Shown piece after piece: positions 7,811 through 17,214 of a stretch of DNA of 64,000 nucleotides (the stretch's first letter is position 1; every line of letters starts with the position of its first letter). Both the position numbers and the translations under genes were made by a program. Source of the DNA: Undibacterium sp. 5I1 (GTDB lineage Bacteria > Pseudomonadota > Gammaproteobacteria > Burkholderiales > Burkholderiaceae_D). The notes under the pieces are model-generated. The model was not told the DNA's origin, did no database searches, and saw nothing but the letters and a program-made list of their open reading frames with translations. The stretch lies in the NCBI RefSeq assembly GCF_034314085.1, contig NZ_JAVIWI010000001.1, positions 868,001 through 932,000 of the forward strand, read 5' to 3'.

Positions 7811-9922
7811 CTAGGCTGTTTTTTGATCTCTTGCACTTACCCTAATTGACATTGAGCTTGGTGCAGAACTATTTTTTTGACGTAATCTCACCGAGCTATT
7901 GGTCGTGTATGGGTGTTGGTCAGTTTTTGCAAAAGCATCATGAGATTCTTTCTCCATCATACCTGCGGTTTTAAATGCAGAGACGGCTTTGGCTAGATGC
8001 AAAGCTTGATCGTGCATGCTTTGTGCCGCCGCGGCGGCTTGCTCGACTAAGGCCGCATTTTGCTGGGTAATATCATCCATTTGCCCTAGCGCCTGATTGA
8101 CTTGTTCAATGCCTGAACGCTGCTCCACACTGGCGGTAGTGATCTCGCTCATGTTATCGGCCATGCTGTGAATAGCCGTGACGATATGCGCCATCGTATG
8201 TTCTGCCGCTGTCACTTGCCGACTACCGACCCCGACTTGTTCTACCGATGTCGTGATCAACACCTTTATTTCTTTAGCCGCACTGGCAGAGCGTTGTGCC
8301 AGGTTGCGCACCTCGCTGGCGACTACCGCAAATCCCCGTCCTTGTTCTCCGGCACGTGCTGCTTCGACTGCGGCATTTAGCGCCAAAATATTAGTTTGAA
8401 AAGCGATACCGTCAATTACCCCGATGATGTCATTAATACGTTTGGATGATTGCTGAATTGCTGCCATCGTATTGATAACTTCGGCGACCGCTATTCCGCC
8501 ATCTTTAGCGACGGCGCTTGCCGTGACTGCGTTTTGATTTGCATGTTCTGCGCTTGCGGCGTTTTGTTTAACGGCATTGGTTAATTCTTCCATGGAGGCT
8601 GAAGTTTCTTCCAATGATCCGGCTTGCTGCTCGGTACGCGTAGAGAGATCGGCATTGCCATGTGCAATCTCGCTGGAGGCACTGGCGATTGCTTCAGTGC
8701 CATGCCGGATATTATTAACTAGTGTCGCTAAATTGATGCGCATCAGATCAAATGCGTGCAGTAATTGCGCGACTTCGTCGGTGCCTTGGGAATCAATCGA
8801 CGTGGTCAAGTCACCACCCGCAACACTGGCGACTGAGGCGCTGAGTTTTCTGACTTCTTGCGAGAACGAGGCATAGAATCCCGCCAATAAATAGGCAGAT
8901 ACTAATAATCCTATGAGGCTTAGCCCCAACAATATATTGCGATGAAAAATGGCTCGGTCAATACGTGCCGTCAGCGTCACATCTAACAAATCTGCCGCCG
9001 CGTCAGCATAGTCATACAAGCCTTCTGCACTTTTGCTTCCCGCAGCTAAAAACTCGGTACCAGAAGTTTGATTCAGCGTATTTAAAATTTCATTTTTTGC
9101 ACGCTCCAAAAACGCAAGATTATTTGCCAGTAGCTCTTGTGGATTTTTTAACTGTGTTTTAAAAGTAGGATTTTCCTGGAACATAGCCTCAAATTGCGCA
9201 GGGATGCGAGCGATATCACGCTTAGCAAGCATCACGTCGGCATTGAGTAAAACATCCTCATTCGCTTCTAATAAACCAGTATCAATATATGGCGCACCTC
9301 TGCTAGCAATGTCAAAAATTCCTTCAGCTAACTCAGGGAAGGTTTTGGCAAATAATCCAATTAAATAATAAGTATCTACCTCTGGATCCAGGCTCAGTTT
9401 GGAGTGATTGGCAATCGTGGTCGATAACTTATTTAACTGATCAATCAATACGGTATGGTCAGCATAACTCTCGCTAGCCTTCGAGGACGTCAGCTTGCGC
9501 ACTATATCAAGCCATGATTGTTTAATTTTGCTAACAGCATTTTCTGACTCAGACGCTGGGGTTTTCAGTTGTCCAGTTGTTAGTTGCGATGTGCTTATTG
9601 GGTCTAAATTAGTCTTTAACTTTGCGCTCAACGCATTTTGGATTTTAGAGGCATTATCACTAGCTGCCGCATTGCCTGCGAGTGCCAGACGGCGCAGCGC
9701 ACGATGTTGTTGGGCTAGTTTGCTTAGTTCATGAATTTTTCGTATCTGCTGTAAGCCCAGACGCTCTTGCTCGGTGAACGAAATTGATTTATCTAGTTCA
9801 TTGATCAGCAATCCAGTGACGAGGATAACCGGAACAGCAAATAACACGGCCACCAAGACAAACTTAGGGAATAGACGTAATCGCTGCATTAGTGCAATTG
9901 ACGGTTTTAGAAAAAAATCCAT
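7811..9922 (-). CDS. Methyl-accepting chemotaxis protein
   Basis: A chemoreceptor of 703 residues. A short cytoplasmic N-terminus leads into TM1 (about 20-42), then a ~285-residue mainly helical periplasmic region, TM2 (about 325-348), HAMP, and a long cytoplasmic signalling coiled coil. The highly conserved hairpin tip [20 protein letters not shown] is intact, as are the [20 protein letters not shown] and [12 protein letters not shown] regions. The C-terminal tail has no obvious CheR-docking pentapeptide. GGAG lies about 8 bases before ATG 9922, which I prefer to the GTG at 9937. No other chemotaxis genes are in the window, so it probably feeds a pathway encoded elsewhere. The ligand is unknown. 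Confidence 0.92.
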   Translation of the reverse strand: MDFFLKPSIALMQRLRLFPKFVLVAVLFAVPVILVTGLLINELDKSISFTEQERLGLQQIRKIHELSKLAQQHRALRRLALAGNAAASDNASKIQNALSAKLKTNLDPISTSQLTTGQLKTPASESENAVSKIKQSWLDIVRKLTSSKASESYADHTVLIDQLNKLSTTIANHSKLSLDPEVDTYYLIGLFAKTFPELAEGIFDIASRGAPYIDTGLLEANEDVLLNADVMLAKRDIARIPAQFEAMFQENPTFKTQLKNPQELLANNLAFLERAKNEILNTLNQTSGTEFLAAGSKSAEGLYDYADAAADLLDVTLTARIDRAIFHRNILLGLSLIGLLVSAYLLAGFYASFSQEVRKLSASVASVAGGDLTTSIDSQGTDEVAQLLHAFDLMRINLATLVNNIRHGTEAIASASSEIAHGNADLSTRTEQQAGSLEETSASMEELTNAVKQNAASAEHANQNAVTASAVAKDGGIAVAEVINTMAAIQQSSKRINDIIGVIDGIAFQTNILALNAAVEAARAGEQGRGFAVVASEVRNLAQRSASAAKEIKVLITTSVEQVGVGSRQVTAAEHTMAHIVTAIHSMADNMSEITTASVEQRSGIEQVNQALGQMDDITQQNAALVEQAAAAAQSMHDQALHLAKAVSAFKTAGMMEKESHDAFAKTDQHPYTTNSSVRLRQKNSSAPSSMSIRVSARDQKTA

Positions 9923-9980
9923 ATAAAGACTCCACACTTAAAAACAGGATTGCAAATAGAAGACTGCAAACAAATCACGG

Positions 9981-10005
9981 CAAATAACTTGTAATAAGTT
10001 ATTTG
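9981..10005. promoter_or_regulatory. Perfect 10-bp inverted repeat upstream of chemoreceptor
   Basis: CAAATAACTT, a 5-bp spacer GTAAT, then AAGTTATTTG: both arms match perfectly. It lies 59 bp upstream of the chemoreceptor start and 255 bp upstream of the divergent small membrane protein. No T-run follows, so an operator is more likely than a terminator. It is the only notable structure in the 337-bp gap 9923-10259. Confidence 0.5.
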
Positions 10006-10259
10006 TTGCACTGCGGAAATGATGCGCCCAAATTATGACGTGAGGATGAACTTGTTTTATATGCGGCGGAACAAAGTGGGGCGCTAAGCCGGTATGCATT
10101 TAATTATTGCGAGCTGGGTGGTGTCACATCGCATGCGGTGCTGGACACTACTATTGAAAAAGACAATCTGTTACAGAATCGCCTGATCGGGAACGGTAAT
10201 CTAGGCTAAGCTCTTTTCGATATTGAACAACAAATTTGCGCAGCAGATTTTTATACAAA

Positions 10260-10502
10260 ATGGATGATCTAAACACCCTGAGCAGTTTGGGCTTAACTCT
10301 TCCCACACCGGCTTATCTCATCGGCATGATACTGTTCAGTATCATCGGGATTGCCGCATACCGCTACGGCAAAAAAACTTCTCGCACAAAAACTAAATGG
10401 ATCGCCGTTGGTTTAATGCTGTATCCCTATGCGGTATCAGACACCTGGTTGCTCTATATCGTTGGCATAGCTTTATGTGCTGCCTTATATTTTTACGACT
10501 GA
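10260..10502 (+). CDS. Small two/three-helix membrane protein
   Basis: An 80-residue protein with hydrophobic segments at about 17-35 (AYLIGMILFSIIGIAAYRYG) and about 45-78, separated by a basic loop (KKTSRTKTK). Its short length, central basic loop and terminal tyrosine-rich helix match a family of small inner-membrane proteins annotated only as hypothetical or, loosely, amino acid transport proteins. I cannot confirm that label. ATG 10260 is chosen because the preceding in-frame start at 10236 adds only a basic octapeptide. It stands alone between the chemoreceptor and Sel1 genes. Confidence 0.65.
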   Translation: MDDLNTLSSLGLTLPTPAYLIGMILFSIIGIAAYRYGKKTSRTKTKWIAVGLMLYPYAVSDTWLLYIVGIALCAALYFYD

Positions 10503-10577
10503 CTTTGGCATGCCTACCAAACAAGCTTTTAAATGGAGAGCGATGGGGGATTGATGTTAATAGGAGGGAGTGATTCT

Positions 10578-11369
10578 TTAAAGATTATTCCAGTTGTTAT
10601 GTCGTTCTTCAGTCGCTTCTTTGAGTAAGTGACCAGCACGAATATCATCCTTGGGGATTTGCATGTCGCCGCCTTGCAAGGCCATCGCCAAGGCGTGAAT
10701 CGCAACCGGGTAATCCAGTTTTGCCGACATTTCTAGTAGCTCGCGGGCTTTGCTTGGATTGGCTTTGACGCCTTGACCTGCGAGGTAGGCATTCGATAAT
10801 AAAAACATCGCTTGCGGGCTCCCAAGATCGCTCGCAATCGTCAGCCACTTTACGGCTAAGACGTCATCACGTATAACGCCTTCTCCATTTTTTGCCATAC
10901 GTGCCAGCATAAGTGCGGCGTTGGGGCTGTTGCCTTCTGCTGCTTTTTGGTACCAGGACCATGCCTTAGAAAAATCGCTGGGATGATCTACATGCGGCAG
11001 GCGATATAACTCACCTAACTGAAACGCCGCCTCGGCATCACCACCATTTGCCGCTTGCTCAAATAATGCCATTGCTGCTGAACGTTGTGCGGGGCGTGTC
11101 ATATACAGCAAAGCTAATTCTCGTTGGGCGACAGGCATACCTGCTTCTGCCCATAGTCGTAACTGCGTTTCTGCTTTGGCTTGTCTGCCATGCATGGCCA
11201 GCATACCGGTCGATTCTATCTCTGCCGAATTGACTTGCTTGTCTAGTTGCGTACTGACTTGATTATTGAAGGGGTTATTCGATTCGATCTGGCAGGCAGA
11301 TAAGCTAAAGCCCGTAGCTAAAACTAAAAGCGACGATGCGAGCCGGAAGTGGTGAATAGGTGAGGGCAT
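10578..11369 (-). CDS. Sel1-repeat (TPR-like) lipoprotein
   Basis: A 263-residue lipoprotein with signal peptide 1-25 and lipobox LSAC (Cys26). It carries tandem Sel1-like helical repeats from about residue 60 onward. Diagnostic pieces are AELQLGELY-like AFQLGELYRLP, AWSWYQKAAEGNSPNAALMLARM and AVKWLTIASDLGSPQAMFLLSNAY. Such proteins act as scaffolds at the envelope; partners cannot be inferred here. It lies downstream of the metallophosphatase gene on the same strand, but a ~190-bp gap with a hairpin separates them, so it is probably transcribed on its own. Confidence 0.85.
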   Translation of the reverse strand: MPSPIHHFRLASSLLVLATGFSLSACQIESNNPFNNQVSTQLDKQVNSAEIESTGMLAMHGRQAKAETQLRLWAEAGMPVAQRELALLYMTRPAQRSAAMALFEQAANGGDAEAAFQLGELYRLPHVDHPSDFSKAWSWYQKAAEGNSPNAALMLARMAKNGEGVIRDDVLAVKWLTIASDLGSPQAMFLLSNAYLAGQGVKANPSKARELLEMSAKLDYPVAIHALAMALQGGDMQIPKDDIRAGHLLKEATEERHNNWNNL

Positions 11370-11449
11370 AAAGACGTAGAAATAAGGGTGAAGCGAGTTT
11401 GAATCAAAAGACGTAAATCGTAAAAGACTCCGCTACAAAGACGCAAAGA

Positions 11450-11494
11450 AAATCAAAAGAAAGCTATTAAACTAAAATGAGCTTTTCTTGATTT
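11450..11494 (-). terminator. Candidate terminator after metallophosphatase
   Basis: The arms AAATCAAAAGAAAGCT and AGCTTTTCTTGATTT pair almost perfectly around a 14-bp loop. On the minus strand the stem is followed by a short T-containing tract (TTCTTTG). It is placed 65-110 bp past the metallophosphatase stop. The T-run is imperfect, so confidence is moderate. Confidence 0.45.
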
Positions 11495-11559
11495 CCCCCT
11501 GTCTTGACGCGTCTGTGTTTAAAAGTCTTTAAACGGGATTTAAACTCATATGTTTAAAC

Positions 11560-13713
11560 TTACTTACTCAGATCAATCGTATATTTACTAAAGCCACTGG
11601 CATCCAATCCACCTTCAAGCGTCACCAGATTGAGACCGGCATTTTTTGCTAGTGCCAAATGTCCAGGTGAGGAGCGTAGGATCACTGGACCCGCAGTAGC
11701 GGTTTTGACGAAGCTCCAGCTTTTCGCGCTACCGTTGCTGGCTAAACTCACTTTGCCCGTTTGTGTGCCCAGTTTTTGTAAATAATTACTGACCACAGTT
11801 TGATTGGCATCTGGTGATTTGATTATAGTTTTGCTGCCGTCAATACCAGGGAAATTACCACCACCACCAGCACGATAATCGTTGGTTGCAACGATAAAAT
11901 CATCGGTATCTGCGACTGTTTTACCCAGATAAGTTAACTTGGCAATGCGGCTTCCTGCTGGCTTAGTCACGTCAATTTGGTATTGCAGTGCATTGTTCTC
12001 GGCATAGAATACATCGTAGTTATAAATCGTAGAGTAAGACGGCACCAGATCTTGTTCTGCGGCTTTTGTGATGTCAATTTGCGCAAATTGTTTGGCTGAT
12101 GTTTCTAGCCAATTTTTAAGATCAGCGCCCTTGATTTTGACTGCCTGCAAATTATTATTGCTATACAAATACAGATCACCAGGATTACGCACTTGCAAAG
12201 CAAATGTTGAAGCAGGCGCTGCACCCGGCGCTACATCAGTAAAGTCAGTTGGTCCGTTGCGTCCTGCTTTAAACGGTGCACTGCAAGAAATCACCGGGAT
12301 ATTTTTGTAACTAGCCAAGGTTGCATCGGTGCTGCTAGCGATAAAGTTTTTTACATAATCAAGCTGCGCCTGATTGACCAATTGGATGGCACTGACGTCA
12401 CCGACCAGAGAGAAATAAGACGACATTTCAAAATCAGTACTTACACCAAGCGGTTGTTTGGCATAGGCAATAGTGGCTGCATGTTCAGTGGCGACCAATG
12501 GCGCAATCTTAGCGTCAGCGTCGACGATATTGTTACCGTCGAGGTATTTAAAGCCACGTGATTCAACCGTCGTTTTAGCAGGTTGGACTACCCATTTGCC
12601 ACCTTGGAAGATTAAGGTCATTTTGATGATGCCTAGACGACGGCCCCAGCTTTGCGCCATCACCGTTGGTACACCATTGACGAAACCATTGACGGCATCC
12701 ACATTGGCGCTGGCAGGGAATGCAGTGAAAGAAGGGTCAAGCGCTGCGGCTCCAATTTCTTTCCCTTTTGGGAAGATTAAGTGAGCATGACCGATCATCA
12801 ATGCATCAATCCCGGTGTTGGCTAAGTAGAGGCTACCGTTTTCCATTTTAGGGCTATAAGCAGTAGCGTCTAAGCCACCATGCGAGAGTGCGACGACTAA
12901 ATCAGCACCTTTGCTACGCAATTCAGGCACGTATTGTTTGGCGGATTCTTGTACGCCATTGACATAGACTTTTCCAGCCAGATTTTTTTGATCCCAATCC
13001 ATAATTTGTGGCGGGACAAAACTCATGATGCCAATGTTAAGTTTGACGCTGACTTTACTGCCATCCGGCGCTGTCGCGGTGAATTGCTTAGGCAATACTG
13101 CGTACGGTTGAAAAATCGGTTTTTGGCTGGAGACGCTATTTACGTTGGTCAGAACCACCGGGAAGTTAGGTGCGCCGCAAGTGCCAGCAGGTTTGGACAC
13201 GCCGGTAACACCAAAATCAGTATTCGTGATTTGACTTAAGAAACCAAGGCCATAATTAAATTCATGATTGCCCATGCCGCCACCGTCAAACTGTAAGCCA
13301 TTCATGACTTTATGCACGGCCAGCGTAGAGCTGCAAGTGATCGGTGCGGCTACCGCCTGATAGTCGCCTAGCAAGGTGCCCTGAATAACATCACCGTCAT
13401 CTAGCAAAACATTGTTTGGATTTTCTGCACGGGCAGATTGAATCAAAGTGGATGTACGCTCTAAGCCAAGACTGGTATCGGCGGCTAAGGAATAATAGTT
13501 ATAGCTGAGAACGTTAGAATGAATATCGGTCGTTTCCAGCAAGCCAATTTGCAAGGTCGTACCTTCTGCAACGCTTGGTAAGGATGGGGTAGTGCTACCG
13601 CAACCCGCCAGACCGATGGTCAGTGTGGCAATCGCTGCAGCGATGGGAGTTAAGCGAGTTAACTTTGGCGCTACATTCAGAGTTAAATTCGTTGCAAATT
13701 TAAAAGTCATCAC
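11560..13713 (-). CDS. Secreted bifunctional metallophosphatase/5'-nucleotidase lipoprotein
   Basis: A 717-residue protein of the UshA/CpdB superfamily. An N-terminal signal ends at a lipobox LAGC (about Cys38). The calcineurin-like metallophosphatase domain (about 50-400) shows the metal-binding series: DIHSN near 64, DDGDVIQG near 103, GNHEFNYG near 147, and later ALSHGG and GHAH. The C-terminal 5'-nucleotidase domain (about 420-690) contains NNNLQAVKIKGADLKNWLE and ATNDYRAGGGGNFPG, the substrate-stacking region. It should hydrolyse nucleotides or 2',3'-cyclic nucleotides at the cell surface to release phosphate and nucleoside. The sequence does not distinguish 5'-nucleotidase from cyclic phosphodiesterase activity. 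The gene appears monocistronic. Confidence 0.88.
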   Translation of the reverse strand: MMTFKFATNLTLNVAPKLTRLTPIAAAIATLTIGLAGCGSTTPSLPSVAEGTTLQIGLLETTDIHSNVLSYNYYSLAADTSLGLERTSTLIQSARAENPNNVLLDDGDVIQGTLLGDYQAVAAPITCSSTLAVHKVMNGLQFDGGGMGNHEFNYGLGFLSQITNTDFGVTGVSKPAGTCGAPNFPVVLTNVNSVSSQKPIFQPYAVLPKQFTATAPDGSKVSVKLNIGIMSFVPPQIMDWDQKNLAGKVYVNGVQESAKQYVPELRSKGADLVVALSHGGLDATAYSPKMENGSLYLANTGIDALMIGHAHLIFPKGKEIGAAALDPSFTAFPASANVDAVNGFVNGVPTVMAQSWGRRLGIIKMTLIFQGGKWVVQPAKTTVESRGFKYLDGNNIVDADAKIAPLVATEHAATIAYAKQPLGVSTDFEMSSYFSLVGDVSAIQLVNQAQLDYVKNFIASSTDATLASYKNIPVISCSAPFKAGRNGPTDFTDVAPGAAPASTFALQVRNPGDLYLYSNNNLQAVKIKGADLKNWLETSAKQFAQIDITKAAEQDLVPSYSTIYNYDVFYAENNALQYQIDVTKPAGSRIAKLTYLGKTVADTDDFIVATNDYRAGGGGNFPGIDGSKTIIKSPDANQTVVSNYLQKLGTQTGKVSLASNGSAKSWSFVKTATAGPVILRSSPGHLALAKNAGLNLVTLEGGLDASGFSKYTIDLSK

Positions 13714-13894
13714 ATCCTCAACATCAATAATTAAGAATGGCGAACTCTACGGGGTATTCATTACAAGCATGTGACCAACATTAACTTGCGAACTCGCTAA
13801 CTGGTTTTATTAAGCCCCTGAGATGCCATAGCGAAAAACAGATTATCTATATTAATTCGCTATGGTACCTAAATGTCACTTGAGTTTGAATTGA

Positions 13895-13918
13895 GGTTGA
13901 GCCGACGCCAGCTCAACC
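13895..13918 (-). terminator. Hairpin downstream of YXWGXW gene
   Basis: A perfect 8-bp stem, GGTTGAGC/GCTCAACC, with an 8-base loop begins 11 bp past the stop of the YXWGXW gene. The minus-strand flank (CTCAATTC) is poor in T, so it may act as a mRNA-stabilising hairpin or a weak terminator. Confidence 0.45.
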
Positions 13919-13928
13919 CTTCATCAAA

Positions 13929-14309
13929 TCACTCTACCCAACGACCTTTTTCCCAAGCCCAGTCATTACCGCGCCAGTGCCAATGACCTGGTACCCAATA
14001 ATGACGAGGGCTAGGTGCTGCATACATTTGTTCTACGATCAAAGCTGGCATAGGACGAACCGCACCTTGGTACCAATGGCCACGTTGCCATACCCATGCA
14101 TTGCCATGCCAGGCCCAATGTCCTTGTACCCATGCATAACCAGGACCTGGCTGCACATCGATCACTTCGGTAATCGGCGCTGGCATTTGCCTGACGATGA
14201 CTTGTGGTGGTTGTTCTCTGACGACAACACGTTCTCTGACGGTGGTGGCACAACCAGCCAATGAAACTACGGCCAGCGCGAATAAAATTTTATTCAGTTT
14301 GTTATTCAT
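13929..14309 (-). CDS. YXWGXW-repeat lipoprotein
   Basis: A 126-residue lipoprotein. Signal peptide and lipobox LAGC lie within the first 19 residues, followed by a linker and then paired aromatic repeats: YAWVQGHWAWHG, WVWQRGHWYQG, YWVPGHWHWRG and WAWEKGRWVE. These match the WXXGXW/YXWGXW repeat family found in secreted proteins of Burkholderiales. The function is unknown; a surface or moonlighting structural role is only a guess. ATG 14309 is chosen over the earlier in-frame ATG at 14366 because the signal peptide starts there and AAGGAC precedes it. The second insertion sequence ends 104 bp upstream and points into this gene, replacing its distal promoter region. Confidence 0.8.
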   Translation of the reverse strand: MNNKLNKILFALAVVSLAGCATTVRERVVVREQPPQVIVRQMPAPITEVIDVQPGPGYAWVQGHWAWHGNAWVWQRGHWYQGAVRPMPALIVEQMYAAPSPRHYWVPGHWHWRGNDWAWEKGRWVE

Positions 14310-14413
14310 TTTTTGTCCTTGCTCCTTATTTCTTAATTCAATTATCAACTCGGCTATTTCAATCATCGTGCAATCATCTTGATTTGAACATAAGTGAATT
14401 TTGCCTCACTGAT

Positions 14414-15857
14414 GAGCTTCTTGCAAAATACCCAAACCAGTAAAGTCGAGCATGGGTGTGGCCACTGTTGCGATTGGTTTTCTTGTTTGAAGCGGTACAT
14501 GTGACATGAATTTGTGCCGGATTATCGTTTTATGGCGTGTCAATCCCTATGTGACCATCACTGCCCCTATGAACGTTGGGAAACGTTGTTTTTTTCGACT
14601 CTTTAAAAGCAAAGCTGTTACGTAAATAAACGCATCAACTGATCTGCGGTCAATACCAATAAACCAAACATCAAATGCGACATCACTTTTTCGCTACCAC
14701 GCACCCGTACTGTCGTGCCACCAAATTCGTCTTTCAGCCTGCCATTGGTACGTTCAGCTTGCGTGCGTTCTTTATAACGCTGTTGTTCATGCGGGGCGAA
14801 CGGTTTCTTCTCCCCGCCGCGTGCGTTGTGATCAATTAATGGCACGTGGCCAAGACTTTTGCTGTGTGCCCTTAACTCTTCACTGCAATACGCTGCATCC
14901 ATCAAATCGTACAAATTCGTTACTCGTGCGGCCGTCATCGTTGCTAACGGCACCGCCGTTTGACTATCGTGCACCGAGGCGCTGGTCAATAGCGCACTGA
15001 TGGCAACGCCGCAGTCAGCGGTGTCGATATGCAGCTTGTAGCCGTTCCAACTCACTTTATAACCTTGCGCATTGCATTTAGTGCCGCGGTCACACTCTTT
15101 GGGTAAAGCATTGACGATGCTCGGTAAAGTTTGCGTCAACTGCCAGCCTATCTTGGTCACTTTCTCTTCCTTTGGCGGCCTTATCTCGCCTTTCTTTGGC
15201 CGTCCACGGCGCTGCTTTTGGGCCTTTTCTACGGAAACAACTTTCATGTGTTTCTTCGGCTTCTCGCGCGCCGCAATCGCCGTGCCGTCACGGCTGATGT
15301 GTCCAATGAGGCTGTCGCCTAAATAACTCTTGATCAGCGCTTCGTGCACTTTCTCCGCTAATTTGGCTTGGGCAAATTCGCCAAAGGCGCGCGAAAAAGT
15401 GGCTTCATTCGGAACTTCTTTCCACATCTCAAAGCCGCACAGCCGTTTTAAACTGCGATCCATCGTCAATCGTTCTATTAAGGCCGCTGTTGTATTGAGC
15501 CCCAACACAGCTTTGGCGATGAAGGCGCTGGCCAATGCACCACGGTCATGCGGTTTGCGTCCTATCCCTTGCCATTGGTCCGACACAAATTCTTCGATGC
15601 GCACCCAGTCTAGTACATGAATCAATTTTTCCAGCTTCGGCGTCAGTGACCCGCATTGCTGTTTTATCTCCGGTAGCAAATCGTGTTGCAGTAAATTCCA
15701 GCGTTGCATTATCAGCAGGCGTTGTGTAGGATTCATAGCGGAGCGCAGATGGTTGTTTAGTCACTTTCATCTTGCCAGAAATGGCCGCTCCTTTCTCATC
15801 TATTTTGCGCTTCTCGCAATAAAATTACTCTCCGGTGTTTCGTTTTGCAAGAACCTC
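14414..15857 (-). mobile_element. Insertion sequence copy 2 (1444 bp)
   Basis: Same element as at 1840, on the opposite strand. It is complete from GAGCTTCTTGC at 14414 to GCAAGAACCTC at 15857. TGAT on both sides is its 4-bp target duplication, different from the other copies, so it is an independent insertion. Its transposase reads toward the YXWGXW lipoprotein gene. Confidence 0.95.
14618..15736 (-). CDS. IS transposase (IS5/IS1182-like, DDE), copy 2
   Basis: A 372-residue transposase identical in translation to copy 1, with Asp150, Asp280 and the Y-R-E-K signature intact. No frameshift or internal stop is present, so it should be as active as the other copies. Confidence 0.95.
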   Translation of the reverse strand: MNPTQRLLIMQRWNLLQHDLLPEIKQQCGSLTPKLEKLIHVLDWVRIEEFVSDQWQGIGRKPHDRGALASAFIAKAVLGLNTTAALIERLTMDRSLKRLCGFEMWKEVPNEATFSRAFGEFAQAKLAEKVHEALIKSYLGDSLIGHISRDGTAIAAREKPKKHMKVVSVEKAQKQRRGRPKKGEIRPPKEEKVTKIGWQLTQTLPSIVNALPKECDRGTKCNAQGYKVSWNGYKLHIDTADCGVAISALLTSASVHDSQTAVPLATMTAARVTNLYDLMDAAYCSEELRAHSKSLGHVPLIDHNARGGEKKPFAPHEQQRYKERTQAERTNGRLKDEFGGTTVRVRGSEKVMSHLMFGLLVLTADQLMRLFT

Positions 15858-16144
15858 TGATTACTCAAAGTTATTGAGCCCAAACTGTATTACATTCAAA
15901 TTGTTTCTGAAGTAAGCAATTGTTTCTTTGATGTCAGCGATATGCCAGAAGGGCTTACACAAAAAAGCCCCATTTGTGTTCCAACGCCGGTTCTTGGTAA
16001 ATTAGTTACTAAATGCTGTCATCGTCGCTAAAGCTTGCTCGGGCAATTTGCGTTAGTGATGTAAACATTAAAAACCTGTTATCTTTGGTTGCGATTTGTT
16101 TATAAGTTTCTGCGTTCCCGCCCTCAAACTCACCTCTTAAAATC

Positions 16145-17146
16145 ATGACCACTAAAACTGCCTTAGTCGCTGCAACTCTGTTCAGTTCTGCTACCGCACT
16201 TACAGTTAATTCTGCATTAGCCGCGCCAGCTGGCTTGTCTGGCTACGCTCTGCAACAGCAGTTTTCTTTCGGTGCTCCGACTAAATGGGACTATGTCGAT
16301 ATCGATAGCGTGCGACATCGGCTGTACCTTAGTCGTGGTGATCATGTGCAGGTGCTTGATCTGCCCTCTGGTCAGCAAGTCGCTAATATTGCCAATACCA
16401 AAGGTGTCCACGGCATCGCATTTGCGCAAGACCTAAAGTTGGGGTTTACGAGTAATGGTGCAAGCAATAGCGTTACCGTGTTTGATCTGGACACCATGCA
16501 GACAAAAGCAGAAATTAAGTTATCGGGCATCAATCCAGACGCCATTTTTTACGAATCTGCGTCACATAAATTATTTACCTTTAATGGAAAGAGTAAAGAC
16601 GTTAGCGTGATTGATGCAATCAAGCTGACAGAGATTGCCAGCATCAAAGTCACGGGCAAGCCAGAGTTTGCAGTGAGTGATGGCGCAGGAAAAATTTATC
16701 TTAATATTGAAGATAACGCGGGCATTAATGTGATCGATGTGGCGTCTAATACGCTAGTCTCTAAATGGCCATTAAGCGGTTGTGAAGAGCCGACTGGCAT
16801 GGCGATAGATGCCGCGAATGCACGTTTATTCTCGACCTGCCAAAATAAAATCATGGCAGTGACCGATGCCAAGACAGGTAAGCGCGTAGCCGATGTAGCG
16901 ATTGGAGAACACCCGGACGCCGCGATCTTTGATGCAGAAACAGCGACCATATTTACATCCAATGGCGGCGGAACCGGAACACTAACGGTAATCCATCAGG
17001 ATGACGCAAATCACTATTCCGTAGTAGCCAACGTACCGACCAATAAAGGTGCCAGAACCATGGCGATGGACCATTCGTCCAATACGATTTATCTGCCAAC
17101 GGTGATGAATAATACGTTTACGGTATTGGTCGTCAACAAAAAATAA
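16145..17146 (+). CDS. Periplasmic YVTN-type beta-propeller protein (YncE-like)
   Basis: A 333-residue exported protein with a signal peptide of about 27 residues ending ALAAPA. The rest is a seven-bladed beta-propeller built from repeats of the form V-x-V-F/I-D-x-x-T/K. Examples are VQVLDLPSGQQVANI, VTVFDLDTMQTKAEI, VSVIDAIKLTEIASI, INVIDVASNTLVSKW and IMAVTDAKTGKRVADV. Similar proteins are annotated as YncE-like or surface-antigen beta-propellers; ligand and role are unknown. It starts 287 bp after the second insertion sequence and is convergent with the DUF1501 gene. Two cysteines (in LSGCEEP and FSTCQNK) could form a disulphide, which is unusual for the family. Confidence 0.82.
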   Translation: MTTKTALVAATLFSSATALTVNSALAAPAGLSGYALQQQFSFGAPTKWDYVDIDSVRHRLYLSRGDHVQVLDLPSGQQVANIANTKGVHGIAFAQDLKLGFTSNGASNSVTVFDLDTMQTKAEIKLSGINPDAIFYESASHKLFTFNGKSKDVSVIDAIKLTEIASIKVTGKPEFAVSDGAGKIYLNIEDNAGINVIDVASNTLVSKWPLSGCEEPTGMAIDAANARLFSTCQNKIMAVTDAKTGKRVADVAIGEHPDAAIFDAETATIFTSNGGGTGTLTVIHQDDANHYSVVANVPTNKGARTMAMDHSSNTIYLPTVMNNTFTVLVVNKK

Positions 17147-17182
17147 GTGTGCCAGCTTGGTTTACGTTTTAATTTACGCTTT

Positions 17183-17214
17183 AACTTAGACTACAACTTA
17201 GGCTACAACTTAGG
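17183..17214. repeat. Short 12-bp tandem repeat
   Basis: About three imperfect copies of a 12-bp unit (CTACAACTTAGG and variants) sit in the gap between the convergent propeller and DUF1501 genes. The last copy runs into the DUF1501 stop codon. Likely slippage product. Confidence 0.5.

Noticed and set aside
1840..15857. Composite transposon formed by insertion sequence copies 1 and 2
   Set aside because: Each copy has its own different 4-bp duplication on both sides (AATA and TGAT), so they inserted independently; the outer flanks do not match.
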